A stretch of DNA of 64,000 bases from Geosiphon pyriformis. Taxonomy: Eukaryota > Glomeromycota > Glomeromycetes > Archaeosporales > Geosiphonaceae. Below the pieces are notes generated by a model, which saw nothing but the letters and a program-made list of their open reading frames with translations, did no database searches and had not been told where the DNA came from. The stretch lies in NCBI GenBank assembly GCA_016748015.1, contig JAAOMT010000661.1, positions 124,001-188,000 of the forward strand, given 5' to 3'. This document shows positions 34,463-46,440 of this stretch, piece after piece. The number at the start of each line of letters is the position of its first letter. The first letter of the stretch is position 1. The translations under genes and the position numbers were made by a program.

Positions 34463-34701
34463 GTTGTGTTTGGATTGGTTGGAATCAAAACTGGTTCGAA
34501 TCCTTGTGGAATGAAGTAAAAATTTCCCTTTTTTTGTTCATACAAACTTATAAGCTTATAAATAGACATCATTTCAAAGGTAGGGGCCTTTATATTAGAA
34601 GAACACCAGGTAGAATCCAACGAATTCTTACTCGATGATGAAGTTTTGTTATTATTACTATTATTATTGGTTGACTCCGAAATATTTTTTAAAATTGTCA
34701 T
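34261..34701 (-). CDS. Hypothetical low-complexity protein with Asn and Tyr tracts
   Basis: 146-aa frame from ATG 34701. Non-repetitive parts (for example IYKLISLYEQKKGNFYFIPQ and FEPVLIPTNP) flank an Asn run encoded by AAT repeats (34427-34462) and a long Tyr run encoded by TAT repeats (34342-34396). The Ser/Asn-rich N terminus is also low complexity. Both homopolymers are microsatellites in the same frame, so length would be polymorphic. It may be a genuine gene that has gained repeats or simply a frame running through two microsatellites; the non-repeat peptide is the only support for coding. Confidence 0.4.
34342..34396. repeat. (TAA)n microsatellite
   Basis: About 18 units; reads as poly-Tyr on the minus strand. 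Confidence 0.97.
34427..34462. repeat. (ATT)n microsatellite
   Basis: About 12 units; reads as poly-Asn on the minus strand. Confidence 0.97.
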
Positions 34702-36404
34702 ATATTCATTTTGTCAATTGCTTTTTGCAATAATGTAACGATAAGCTTTGAACTAGGTGAAAGAAAGCGAAAATAAGCAAAGAGAATGAATGATGGGGTG
34801 TGAAGTAATATTGAGTTTACCAAGGTCTGTTATGATGATTATAATGATGACGACAACGATGATGCTAATGAAAAAGGTGTCGCGGAGTCTGCCAGAGAAA
34901 AATTATTAAAGAATTTCTTTTTGCAAATGGAAGTGCGAAAAGCTATTCTTTTTATCGACCTTGGTCTGGTAGTACAAATTTCATGTGTTGAAATAGAAAT
35001 GATCATCTTTATATTAGGTTATTTTAAAATTATAATGTCTTGTGAATATTTTTATATAATAAAAAGCTACTTGCATTGTCTGACAGATATTCGAAAACAG
35101 GAATTTGAAATAATATATATAGACTTCTATTAAACTAAAAAAAAATTTTTTTTTATAATAATAATAAGTTAAACCGATTTCTTAATATTTGATTTTCTTT
35201 CTGCTATGAAGCTTTTCCCTTTTATTTTAATTATATATCATTTCAAGGCAATTAAAAGGCGGGTTTTTAGTTTAGTATTATTGATAGGTAAAGGAAAAAA
35301 TGAAGTATTTACAAGAATTTTTTAATTTGTGGAACTGAAGATTTAATGCATTAACAAGTTATATGCATAGGATCTTTATCACCTCTCATAAATTATGGTT
35401 TTTTCAGAAATTTTGAATAAAGTGGCCTTTTTGAGATAAATTTGCCATTTGAATTTGTAAATCAAAATATTAATAAATTAAAGTAGTCTATTACTATTTT
35501 CCATTCCATTTTTGATTTTTTCTAGTCTTTACTCACCAAAAAATAAATTAATATATTTACAAAAAAAATTTTTTTTTTGCAGGACAGTCTATAATCTCTT
35601 GTAATATGAGAGATGAACTAATATTTTTTTTTTCAATAAATTTTTTTTCTCTTGTCTTCCATTTCTAGCAAATTTTTTTTTTTTAAAGAAGATGAACGAG
35701 ATTTAAAAGATTTACCAAAATTCTTTTTTGATTTTGGTTCACAATCTTTTAATGATAAACGCCGAAAAGGAAGCATATCGAACACATCAATTATTAAAGG
35801 AATTTTCGAAATTATTTATTTCAAAACTAATTTGGCTAGAAACAGTTTTTTGAATTATGAATTTGGTGTTAGTCTTTGAAATTATCTGCGCATTTAAAAT
35901 TCATAAAAATATGTTTTTTGATGAAGGAGATAAAATTTATCATTTCTTATAATGCATATTCACTCCTAATTTTCAGTAGATTCTAAAACTATTTGTTCAA
36001 TTGTTATTATTATTAGAAGAAAATTATAGGCTTAGTAGGACACCCCGTTTCCCGTATAGACCATTCAAATTTAAGCCTAACTTAAATAATGATTCATGAT
36101 TGAACAACTGAAATATCAAGGGCCTAAAATATTTTTGGGAATCTAAATTTTTAAATGAAAGACGGGCTAAACTAAGTTTCATGTACTGGGAATTTTATAA
36201 TTACTTGTAGCCTTTTTTTCAAAGTATAATTTGATCATACTATTATTCTATTGTATACGGTGTGTGTGACAAAAAAAAACAAACTTTGCAAATCGATCAC
36301 AGTTCCACGAAGATCACAGGAATCATATGATTAAATATGTTTTAGAAAGGCCAAAAGCCATTGATTTTATTTTTATAAAATTTAATATTTCATATATCAT
36401 CATA
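34702..36404. other. AT-rich intergenic region
   Basis: Short open frames at 34921-35133 and 35652-35879 lack recognisable features and are not called. Long T homopolymers lie near 35560-35690. Confidence 0.4.
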
Positions 36405-36830
36405 TTTTGGTATAGATCCAGACTACACGACGGCCAGTCAATAACTTTGGGCAAATTTTCCATAAGAAACACCTTAGCTACTCGATTTATATGCTCGGGA
36501 TCATTATCCTATTGAAAACGCCACTTCTTCCCAAGTATTCCATTGTACTAATGTTTAATTGTGTTTGGGAACAGTTGAATGCTCTTTCATCCAAAAAAAA
36601 GTTTTTTCCATTTATCATTAAGATAAAATTTGGTCCATTCAACACGTTTTTGCTTTTGAACTTGGATGAGCATTGCCGTAGTAATTTGTAGGTTTTTCAT
36701 ATATCCAAATAATTTTAAATATTGGCAAATTGTGTGATATGAAATGTTTACTTCTTCTGTATCTAGTTTAGTAGAAATTTTTCGCAGAGACGAAAATTTT
36801 TATGAACACATTGATCTACTATCTTGGGTA
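36405..36830 (-). mobile_element. Tc1/mariner transposase remnant
   Basis: Minus-strand translation with stops and frameshifts recovers, in order, TICQYLKLFGYMKNLQ, KRVEWTKFYLNDKWKKLFF, DNDPEHINRVAKVF and LPKVIDWPSCSLD. These are the leading helix-turn-helix tail, the first catalytic region and the second/third acidic regions of Tc1-like transposases. The element is truncated and inactive; no inverted repeats were found. Confidence 0.8.
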
Positions 36831-37114
36831 GCTTAGTGATTACTTAATTTTGTGACCCTCACTTCAAGAGGAGATCAACTTTTGCTTTGTTACCGACAGA
36901 TTCATAAACAAAGCCGCAAATTAATTCCGAGTGGAAATGAAGTCTATTACATAGGCTTTTGTTTTATTTGTAGTAACTTTTGCCTGTTGATCGTCAAATT
37001 TTTTTGTTACACAACGCATATTTGTCCAAAGGCATGTTATTACAACTTTGAGCAATTTCATGAACATATTAATTTACAAACGGCCTTAATTTTAGAATTA
37101 TGTGGTTCTTTGTG

Positions 37115-37280
37115 AATAGCATATGGGCTATTAATGGAAAAAGTCTGGGATAAAGACCAACCGCCTCCGTTTAAAATAAATGAAATTTTTAGCAATGTAT
37201 TACCGATTTTTTGTAAAAAGTCTTTACCGACACTCACAGCCCAAGAGTTTACTATAGCTGAGGAGATAAGTTAATTGAAA
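37115..37280 (+). pseudogene. Protein kinase C-terminal fragment (remnant)
   Basis: Short plus-strand segment reading MEKVWDKDQPPPFKINEIF followed by a region with LPTLTAQEF. It is alignable with the larger remnant at 55060-55335 (PWDKDPKKRP ... LPTLIPNS). Both resemble the end of the expanded kinases of mycorrhizal fungi (CWDSDPxKRPTA followed by a C-terminal tail). Only this piece remains, so it is a degraded duplicate. Confidence 0.5.
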
Positions 37281-38076
37281 AGCTGAAAGTTCATCCTCAA
37301 TTTATTTATACTAATCAACCCTTATATTTCTCAGAAGTGAAGAGTACTATAATAAAATCATGAAAATAATTTGAAAACCAATTTAGATTTTGTATCCTAG
37401 AAAAATATTTACAATTCACAGTTTTTGCTAAAATGAAAAAAATTTAGAACAAATGCTAATTTTATATTTCTCCACTGTTCTGTTTTATTTTATTCTTTGT
37501 ATCATAATAATGGCTTTTGCAAGAATTTTGAAATAATTTTTATTGACATCCAAATGATGAAAATAACATATATTTTTTTTCTTAAACTTTATGATATTTT
37601 TTACAAAAAAGAGTTTAATTTTTTGCTTAAAAGTTATTGAATTTATAAATTTATATTAGATTAGGCATTTTCAAGTTTCTGGCAAAGGCATTTTGAAAGA
37701 TTATATCATATTTTTAGATAAAAATTAATTTAAAGTTTTTATATCTTTAATAAAATGTAGAGTTGTTTAAGGGATTAAAAATTACACTGAATCAAATAAT
37801 AATAGATGGAAGATACAAAATAGTAAAAGCATTAGAAACAGGTTTTAACGAATATAAAACGTCTCAATTGCGCTATAAATTTGAATCAAAAATAGGTCTA
37901 ATAATTTACTATTCAAAAATATATTAAATTAATTACGTATAATGAAAATTCCTAATCCTTAAACAAAGTCTGGGTTTAACTCTTATTTTATTTTTATTCT
38001 TATTCTTAAATTTTAAAAATATGAAGCATAGAATCTTAAATGGATATTATAGAATGAGAATATAAAGTTTACTCAA
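37281..38076. other. AT-rich intergenic region
   Basis: No gene is seen; it includes the probable 3' end of the minus-strand HMG gene at 38077. Confidence 0.4.
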
Positions 38077-38874
38077 TCATCCACTCAGATTAAAAACTGA
38101 TAATAGCATTTCCAGGTAAGATATTCTGTCTTGAAGTTCTGCAGTAGGGTCTGATAACAATTTCAGACCTTGAACTTGTAGCAGTTTATCAACAAAATTC
38201 TCCAAAAGAGCAACTCGATTTTCCAAGTTTTGAATCACTGAATTATTTTTCAAGAGAGAAACTTGATTTTCCATGTTTTGAAACCCTGAATAATTTGCCA
38301 ACAGAGCAACCAACGTTCCAGGAAACTCATAAGTTTCACTAGTAAGTGAATTTTCACGAATTGTTTCAGAGGTAATGGGAAAATTGTCGTTTTGAGGAAG
38401 ATGGTTATTCATTTCTGGATTACTCAATTGAATAGGACTTCCATTTTTTTTCGATATTTGAGATAAATAGGAAGATTGCATTGGGTGAAGAAACTCCCCG
38501 ATTTGTGAAGAATCCGTCTTGTCTGGTACTTGGAAATGGCGAATTGGAAATAATGTTTGACAAATCTCATTAAATCGAACTTGGGCCTCAAAATGAAGTT
38601 CGTTGTATTTTGTCTTAACATGAAGTTTTTCCTTTCCCCAAAGGACCGACGCATAGGATGCCAGTGCACGCATTTTTGTAGCTCCAATATTCCTTTTAGT
38701 ATATTCTTTTCGGAGGGCCATTAAGTATATCATGAATGCATTAGGAATTTTCGAAACTTTCCCAGCTTTCTCAAGTTTTTTAACTGCATTAAAAATTATA
38801 TCTTCAATTAAAACTTGAGGTGGAAAGGAAGGTCGTCGAATATAGTCGATTCTGAGAGAATTTAAATTGGACAT
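38077..38874 (-). CDS. HMG-box protein (MATA_HMG-like)
   Basis: Intact 265-aa protein from ATG 38874; the frame is open 20 codons further up to a TTG, which is a less likely start. An N-terminal RPSFPPQVLIEDIIFNAV segment precedes the HMG box at about residues 40-105 (IPNAFMIYLMALRKEY, then ASYASVLWGKEK, then YNELHFEAQVRFNEI), the arrangement shared with the other HMG genes of the window. The C-terminal 100 residues include two imperfect copies of an N-LEN(Q/R)V(A/S)LL heptad-like segment and a final leucine-rich stretch that could form a short coiled coil, suggesting dimerisation. DNA binding is expected; targets are unknown. It shares its C-terminal style with the 42852-43649 gene, so those two may be closest relatives here. 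Confidence 0.85.
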   Translation of the reverse strand: MSNLNSLRIDYIRRPSFPPQVLIEDIIFNAVKKLEKAGKVSKIPNAFMIYLMALRKEYTKRNIGATKMRALASYASVLWGKEKLHVKTKYNELHFEAQVRFNEICQTLFPIRHFQVPDKTDSSQIGEFLHPMQSSYLSQISKKNGSPIQLSNPEMNNHLPQNDNFPITSETIRENSLTSETYEFPGTLVALLANYSGFQNMENQVSLLKNNSVIQNLENRVALLENFVDKLLQVQGLKLLSDPTAELQDRISYLEMLLSVFNLSG

Positions 38875-41800
38875 TCTCTGACAATTTTGGAGGGTATAGA
38901 CAGAGGAGCTTTCGTTTAATAATAAATTACCCAATTTTAGAGGATTAAAACTGGACCCTGGTAAAAAAAACTTTCCAGCAAAATGTCTCTATTTATAAGA
39001 TACAGGCTTAAAGTCCAAGAGTTTATCGGAAGAATTTTACCTGGTTTTAAAGACCAAATTAGGTCTCATAAGGTATTTTGTCGCGTTCAATTATTTCTCT
39101 CGGAAATCGAAACTTTATTTTCACGTACTATATGACGTGAGATTTATTAAAATTGGAATTTCTAAGAATCTGAAAACTCTTTCTAATTTCAATTGTTTTC
39201 GTCACAAGAGCCTATAATTAAAATTTTATACATAAACTTTTAGGAAACCATTTTAAAATTTTCAAAAGAAATCCGTAGCTCTAAATGAAGTTTCTAAAAA
39301 GCTTTTCCCTTGTTATAGGTAGGATAATTGATAAAATTGAAAATATCTATGCAGACAATGGGAAAATTATGTCACAAAAGGCGATCGCAATGAAAAGATT
39401 TCATTGTTCGGGTGTGGCTGTGCGTTGTAGACAAGATTGAATTTACCAAAAAAGAGTTGGTGATTGATTTGATCCCACATGTTCAAATACGATTTTATTG
39501 TATTTATCAGTGATAAAGTTAGAAAAAAAAAATATCAATTTTTTTTTATTTGAATCCAGTTATAGAATTAAAAGTTCTAAAATTATCAAAGTATTTTTAA
39601 ACTGTCAACATTTAAAAAGAAGTCAGCTTTTTCTTTAATTTAAGGGCAAATTAAGGTAGCGGATATGATTAATTTGGCAATCCCAGAGAATCTCTCAAAT
39701 AGGATACATTTTTACACTATAAGTAAAAATATTTTCTGTGCGTTCTTTATTTTTTTTTTAATCTAAAATTTTTAGTATGACATATTTATTGATCATAATG
39801 ATCATGATGAAGAAAAATCTAAAAAAGAAATAAGAAAATAAAAGTTTCAGAGGAAGCCTTAGCCTAAAAAAGGAATTCATGAATGGAAAATACTACGAAA
39901 ATTTTAAGCATGATTTTTTATCAAGTACAATCGTGAAGCTGAAACTCAATCTCGTTGAAATTATAAAGTTAGTAAGGTAAGATAAAATGTATTGTCCATA
40001 AATGTGCTCCAAAGTAAAAAGATCAGCAGATGACATTTATTATTTTCAACAAAGGTGCTTAGGTAATTAATTTTTTATTTTTGGTCACACATTTTTATAA
40101 AAACCATTTTTCGATTTTCTTCAAAAATATTTATTTAAAATGAAAGATTAAATATGCTCAGAATAAAATTTTAATTTCAAAGAAATTTATTTTTTATTTT
40201 AATACGAATTATTATCTAAAAAATCTATAAAAAATAATCATTTGTATACAAAAAAAAAACTTGAACATTTATTTCCAAAACCATTGAAGAATGTTTATAA
40301 AATTTTTTATTCGTGTTTTGAATCTCTGAGAGAAAAACGATTACTACGTTCCTAAATTTAGCTATGTTCAAAAAAAGTAATAAATTCATTTGTTGTCTAT
40401 TATATTGTTTGAAATATATAAATTTGGGTTTGTGAAAAAAAAAATTTTATTTGTAATTGATTAGTAAAAATTTATCAGATTGTAAATTTTTTTTTAATAA
40501 AAACAGGAAACCGTTTTTCGTAAAATTAAACGATTTTCATCTATTAAAATAGAAATAATAGTAAATTTAATATTTTTTCATCCATTAAAATAGAAATATT
40601 AGTAAATTTAATATTTTTTTCAAACCCATTTTAATCTTGTACACTACTTAAAATGAATTACTTTTTTCTAAAAAAAAAAAAAAGATTAAGACGAGCATTA
40701 CTTAAATCAATCCTTAATTAAAAATTTATAAAATAGTTTTTTACTTTGCTAGCATTCTATTTTATTCCCAAAAAAAAAAGAAACTATCTTATGATTCAAG
40801 AGTTCTTTTTAGAAGACAGGCTTTCATAAGAAAGATCATCTTTAAGCTAACAATTAAGTAAAATTCTCATTATATATTTTTGTATGTTGAACTTTTCATT
40901 ATGCAGTGAGCTATAAATAAGTTTATTAAGTCTGGTGTCACAATTTGGTAGCCAATAGAATCTAACTAATTCTCTACAATTAACCCTTTTTTTCGGATAA
41001 ATTTTCTGAGACTATATTCATCGGAAAGTATAATTTTAAAAATTAAACTACCACTTTAGTGAAACATACTACACTTCTATTCATTTTAAAGATTAGATTT
41101 TATCAAATCTCATGATAGGCTAAAAATAGCTTCAAAGGTTTTTATGGTCTTAAAAGTAACAATCCATAAAGGATTAATCCGATATTCTAATTTCGAAGGT
41201 GTTTTTCAATTTATTTAAAAAAGTAAAATAAAGGTTTATTTACCTCATAAAATCTCTTATTATCGATCAATTTTATTGTGAAAAGGTAAAAACCTTATAT
41301 TAATATCATACTTTTGTGCTCATAACAATATATTAATCTGACATTTGAAATAAAAAGCAAATTACAGTACCCACATTAGTTTTGTGTTGAAGAAAAAGCT
41401 AATCAGAGTGATTATAGAAAAATTGAAATTGCTTTTTGGGAAATTCCTTTAGTCTTAAGTAAACCTTTTTTTAATATAAAGTTTAATCACTTTCGTAACT
41501 CATGAACCGAAAATCCGGAAAATCTTTTCCCAAGGAATACATATATGCTATAATACAATGTATGAGAGCAATACTCTTTGTTTTCAATCTATCCCCAAAT
41601 ATTGGGTATTTATTAAAACTTTTATTTAATAAATTGAACCAAACAGAATCGTTCAATTTTTACTTCAAGATGAATATTTCTCTAAAATTTCCGAATATAT
41701 TCTAAAGAATTAATATTTTGAATTTCACTTGTTAAACTTTTATGAAAATTCAATCATCTCCTCGTTTGACAGTAAGGTTTATTAAAGTAAGCCATTAGAA

Positions 41801-42851
41801 ACTGAATAGTTTTACACAAAAGATACTCTGTTTTTTAAAAAAACTAAAAAAACTAGAAAATAACTGATTGATTTTTTAACTTCTTTAAATGAAATATTAG
41901 AAATACAACAAATAAAATTTATTATTATAAACTAAAACCTCAACTTCACTTTTTTAAATTGAAACCAAATAAATGTTCGGGTATTCTAATGACAATATGG
42001 AGTCTGGCGCAAGAAATGAACAAATGTACGTATTTTAAACCTCTAACCATTAATTTTTTTGAAGAAATCTTTTAATAAGAAAATCTTTCCTAAAAAGTAT
42101 ATTTGAATGGTCATTTATCATGCACGGACAAGTGATTTTAGACTAGTAGTGAATATGCTTAACCGTATATATCGGTCATTAGTTCCGACTCTTTCCAATA
42201 ATATTTGAACTTTTTTTGTTAATAGAAAGTTGGGAAATTTGAAACGTTCAAATTATGCTCTTTTTTCCTTTATTAATGGTGTTGGATGATTCTGGATATA
42301 AAATTAAAAAATTAAATTTTTCGTACCTTATTATCCTTAATAAATTCAATATTTTTATTTCTTTAATAATGTTTTTTAACAATTTTCTTTAATTTTGTGA
42401 AATCTGACTCATGTTTCGGAAATTAATCCGGCTTTCCAAGAAAGATTTATCCTCGTTATTTTCTAAATAAAAGTTAACTAAATATTATGAAGCTATTATT
42501 CAAAAAGATTAAAAAAATTTTTAAGTTTCAAGTTTTAGGCTTTAACGCGCGACAAAAAGGAGGAATTATCGTAAAAAAGCAAAGATTGAATTTAATTTTT
42601 TTTATGCCCTTTTTTAGAAAAATTATAAAATAGTTTTTTATAATGACAAATTTAAATGTAAAAATAATAAAATTCCCCTCATAGATCAATTTTTTTTTCT
42701 ACATTTTTTTCCAAATTTATATCTTTATTTAAATAAATTTATTATTATTACTAAATCTTAGATGATCTTATCATAGAATCTTGAGCTAAACTATTTTTGG
42801 AACAGGTATTATAATCAAAAAAACATATATTCTAGCTGTAAGAAATTTGAT
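38875..42851. other. Gene-poor AT-rich region
   Basis: Four kilobases without a recognisable gene. It contains a near-duplicate of about 43 bp at 40534-40619 (units with TTTTCATC(C/T)ATTAAAATAG), many A/T homopolymers, and one 67-codon frame at 41502-41705 without family features. Confidence 0.4.
40534..40619. repeat. Short tandem duplication, unit about 43 bp
   Basis: Two adjacent copies containing ATTAAAATAGAAATA and AGTAAATTTAATATTTTTT, with few mismatches. Confidence 0.8.
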
Positions 42852-43649
42852 CTAATTTTCATCTTGTAAAAGAATTAATAAGATATTCTCTAGGAATGAA
42901 ACTCTTTCTTCAAGATTTCCCGGTGGTGGAAACTTAATGAACCTCCTTTTTACAGCAAACAAAGATTCGATTGCGTTCTCGAGAATTATAATCCGATATT
43001 TCAATTGATATTCGTCATATTGTTTGGATATACTTTTTTCAGAAAGTATAGGAAAATTCTGAGAAATAATTTGAATTCGGCTTAGTTCAGGTGGAGAAGG
43101 AGATATCACTTTATGAGTTGTTGGATTTAAATGATTTTCAAATGAAAAAAAATTAGGATCATCGTGACTTTCAAAACCCATAGGTGATGAAGATCCCATA
43201 TTAAGTGAATCTTGCCAAATAATATTTGCTTTTCCATAAGGAAAAATCTCTTCAGTTGCTATACAATTATTGGAATTTTCATAATAAGAAGGAATAATTG
43301 GAGGTGTAGTAGCTTTTGATATTTCATCAAGTCTTTGTTGAGCCTTCATTGTTAGTTGATAATACACATCTTTAACATGGGTAGGTTCCTTCGTCCAAAG
43401 GTATCCGGCGACACAGGATAAATGGCGCATTGCAGGACGTTGATTTTTTTTAATGAATTCTTTTCTTACTTCTTTTCTATAAATTATAAAAGCGTTTGGG
43501 ATTCTTCCGAACTTTCCAGTTTTTTGAAAATTGATCAAAGCACTCGATATGAATTCGTCGATTGTCAAGTTGGTTGGAAACTTTGGAGAAAAGGTTTCAA
43601 AATTTTTATCCATATCTAAAGCTACTTTATTTGATTTAGAATCTGTCAT
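42852..43649 (-). CDS. HMG-box protein (MATA_HMG-like)
   Basis: 265 aa from ATG 43649 (an upstream in-frame TTG adds 15 residues; a downstream ATG 12 codons in is also possible). The leader FPTNLTIDEFISSAL precedes the HMG box at about residues 45-110: RIPNAFIIYRKEVRKEFI, then CVAGYLWTKEP, then YYQLTMKAQQRLDEI. The Pro/Asn-rich centre is low complexity. The last 60 residues (LKYRIIILENAIESLF ... LEERVSFLENILLILL) resemble the leucine-rich ends of the 38077-38874 protein, arguing for a shared origin and possible coiled-coil pairing. Reading frame intact. Likely nuclear DNA-binding protein of unknown targets. Confidence 0.85.
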   Translation of the reverse strand: MTDSKSNKVALDMDKNFETFSPKFPTNLTIDEFISSALINFQKTGKFGRIPNAFIIYRKEVRKEFIKKNQRPAMRHLSCVAGYLWTKEPTHVKDVYYQLTMKAQQRLDEISKATTPPIIPSYYENSNNCIATEEIFPYGKANIIWQDSLNMGSSSPMGFESHDDPNFFSFENHLNPTTHKVISPSPPELSRIQIISQNFPILSEKSISKQYDEYQLKYRIIILENAIESLFAVKRRFIKFPPPGNLEERVSFLENILLILLQDEN

Positions 43650-44034
43650 CGTCACTGAATGTTTTTTTTTTGTTTTCTGGATAAGGGTGTTCAAAAATTT
43701 CTTGACACTAATATGGTGTATTAAGACCTTTAATATTAATATTTGAATTAAAATTTTTCATAAAGAATTGAAGTAGTGTCATTTCTCAATCTCTCTCAAG
43801 CAAAGAGTTTTCTATGAACTTTTAAACATGTTTTACCTTTGGACACTTGATTGTTTATATATATTTTTTTTATGAGTGGGCTGTGGTGATTATTAGATCT
43901 TACAATAAAATTTATTTTAATTTTAAAATATAATTCACTCAACTTCTAATTCACATTTTATACGGAAACCTCGGATTTCATTGTCATTCCAAAATTGGAA
44001 ATTTTAAATAGTCCCCACGTTCTGTCGTTGGTTT

Positions 44035-44073
44035 GGGGGGGGGGGAGGGAAAGGGGGAGAGAAAGGAGGAGGG
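44035..44073 (+). repeat. G-rich homopurine tract
   Basis: Begins with an 11-base G run, followed by further runs of three and five G separated by A; several G-tracts of three or more could form a quadruplex. It is highly unusual in this AT-rich context. Confidence 0.85.
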
Positions 44074-44379
44074 TAAATATACTAAGAATTTTCGAATACA
44101 CAATCAAAATAAATTTGATCTAAACTTCTTTCAATTAAGGAAGGTTTTTTGGCACAATAATAAAATGAAGTTTATGCTGTCTTAATAGCCATAAATTGCT
44201 TACGCTCGTTAAAATTTTTAGAGGCTTAACAATATTGAAAATTTGTAGTCAAAATAAGTAAAATAAGGTTCATTGGATTGACAGTATTCAAAATTGAAAA
44301 TCAAAAACTTTAACATTAAAATATCCTTATTTAATTATTTTGTCGTTCAATACAAAAATTCAGATAGAAGCCGTGACTC

Positions 44380-44445
44380 TTATTATTATTATTATTATTA
44401 TTATTATTGTTGTTGTTGTTGTTGTTGTTATGATCCAACTACAGC
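44380..44445 (-). mobile_element. 3' end of a LINE-like element with AAC/AAT tail
   Basis: On the minus strand GCTGTAGTTGGATCA (44445-44431) is followed by (AAC)n then (AAT)n (44430-44380). The identical 15-mer occurs at the end of the LINE-like remnant at 57371. A common 3' terminus running into a simple repeat is typical of non-LTR retrotransposons. Only the tail is recognised here. Confidence 0.45.
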
Positions 44446-45594
44446 CTAAGGATATGTAATAAAAAATATATATTACATATTAGGATCTTTTTACCAATTT
44501 CTTTAGAATCGATTTCTATTTTTATCTATGCTCTAGAGGTTTTTTAAAGTAATCATACTAAAATTATCTTTTATGTATCCGTGAGTTTATTGATCGCTTG
44601 AGCTACTAAGCTTACTAAAAGTGTTAAACAATTTCTGCTGTCTTGAAAGACCTCTTTCGTAGCGAACTTATTTTTTTTAGTGTTCGGATCAAAAAACTGT
44701 CTTTGGGATGGGTATAAATTGGCGGAAATTGTCAAGAGAACAAGTTAAAAGTTATTAATAAACTTTTCAATATTAGAAGACAGAAAATTTTCTGTCCAAA
44801 TTTCACTTGGGGCATATTATGAAAACTATTTTTTAAAATGCCCTATTTCGGCCTTTGAAATGTACGATCGATTGTTTTTTGTCAAACTTTATTTGGAAGG
44901 TTCATTTGTAGAAATGTAAAACTATTCCCAATTTAGCACTGAAATGCCAAGCAATTAATTACAAGTTAAAGAACCTTTTTAAGCAATGTTAATGATTTCT
45001 TTTAAATGTATTCTTAGTTATTCAACCTCAGTTTGTGGATAGATTATATTATAGTATCGAGCCCTGTGGCTGGATCAATTCCTTTCTTAGTTATTCCACC
45101 ATATTATTAAAAAATAGTTTTTTTGAATATTTATAGCCATCTTTTTCTAGTTGCAAATAAATGACCCAACTAGCTTGTTTACCTTCTTTCGATTATTAAT
45201 AATATGGTTATTTTTGAATTTATAACAAATTCAAAATTTTTTATATAGTAAAATAAAAATTATGTTACATATTTCTAGCATACAAGAAAATGCTTCTTTA
45301 AAATGGGGAATTTTTTATTTAAAAATTTCCTTCTTTATAATTTGTTTAACAGATGATGATTGTTAAAAAACTATGACATCAAGTTATCATGCATGCGTGC
45401 ACGATTTTGTTGCATAATAATAATAATAATGATGTCACCTTCCATAAATGAGAAAATTAACGTTCCAGATTGTCCAGTTAAATACACTAAAACTACGCAA
45501 GTCACTTTGTGCCATGCAGCAAAAAAAAAGTTATTTCTTTTGGAAAATCAAGCAATTTAAGCGAGTATATTATTTATGACGTGTGTTATCTTTT

Positions 45595-46075
45595 CAGATG
45601 AAACGAGCATAAAAATCGAAAAAAATTATAACAATGAAGGTATGGCATCATATAGAAGAAAAATTATTAATGTAAAATGTTTAACTCCAACTTTCAAGAG
45701 TGGTCGGAGCTCGATAATGGTTTGAAGATGTTTTATAAAAGAGATGAAGAATTTGTTAGTATTTTTTAACAAATACAAAGAAGAAAAAAAATAAAACTAT
45801 GGATTGGCCAGCATCTCTCGCGACTTTAATCCTATAGAAGCTAATGAAGGTAATATTCAGAAACGCAAAAATTTTCCAAAGACTTAAGGCTGCTCTAAGA
45901 GAGGAATGGGTCTACTTTTACTTCAATTCTTCAAAAAGTTATAGACTCAATACCGCGAAGAATTAAAAAATTCTTGGATATGAATGGAAAGCCGACAAAA
46001 TATTAAAATATTCTAAAAAAATAATATAATCATGTATATATTTAAATTTTTATTTAATAAAAAGTTCGGGTGTTA
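45595..46075 (+). mobile_element. Tc1/mariner transposase remnant
   Basis: Translation with a few breaks gives DETSIKIEKNYNNEGMASY, then CLTPTFKSGRSSIMV, then MDWPAS with NPIEA in a shifted frame, then LREEWVYF and KADKILKY close to the end. This is the catalytic half of a Tc1-like transposase. The N-terminal DNA-binding half is absent or unrecognisable. It is better preserved than the other Tc1 remnants but has frameshifts and stops. Confidence 0.8.
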
Positions 46076-46104
46076 CTTTCTGAATTTACAACCAATAGTA
46101 AAAT

Positions 46105-46440
46105 TTTCTGGCGATGGCATTGTGGGTATAAAAAAAGCAGTTACCAGATGATTTCATCGAAAAACCTTAAACGGTTTGATTTGGGTACACAAGGCATCAT
46201 TTCCTAACATTGAGGATCCCCAGACCTAAATCCGATTAAACACTTGTGAGATGAGGTCGATTGACGTTTTCGTCATCTACCTGGGCAAGCTCATAGCAAA
46301 ACAAAGAGTTGTGGGAAAAATTCAAAACGTTTAGAAAAATATTGAATCCATGCCCAATACAGAAGGTGATAACGTAATAGGAGCATAACACAATTATCGT
46401 GAGCAAGTCGAATAAATGCCATATTCGTTACTATTAACGA
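46105..46440 (+). mobile_element. Second, more decayed Tc1-like remnant
   Basis: Contains GSPDLNPIKHL followed by DEVD and a HLPGQAHSK-type segment in shifting frames, then ELWEKF: the third-acidic-residue end of a Tc1-like transposase of a different subfamily from its neighbour at 45595-46075. Inactive. Confidence 0.65.

Larger units (their letters stand above)
43650..45594. other. Intergenic region with LINE tail and purine tract
   Basis: Contains the upstream region of the HMG gene, a G-rich purine tract at 44035-44073, and a (TTA)n(TTG)n microsatellite at 44380-44430 joined to a LINE-like 3' motif (44431-44445). A 66-codon frame at 45360-45560 is not called. Confidence 0.5.

Noticed and set aside
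34491-34503. GGTTCGAATCC resembling a tRNA T-arm
   Set aside because: No matching acceptor stem, D-arm or anticodon arm upstream; the sequence is part of the minus-strand open frame with the Asn/Tyr tracts.
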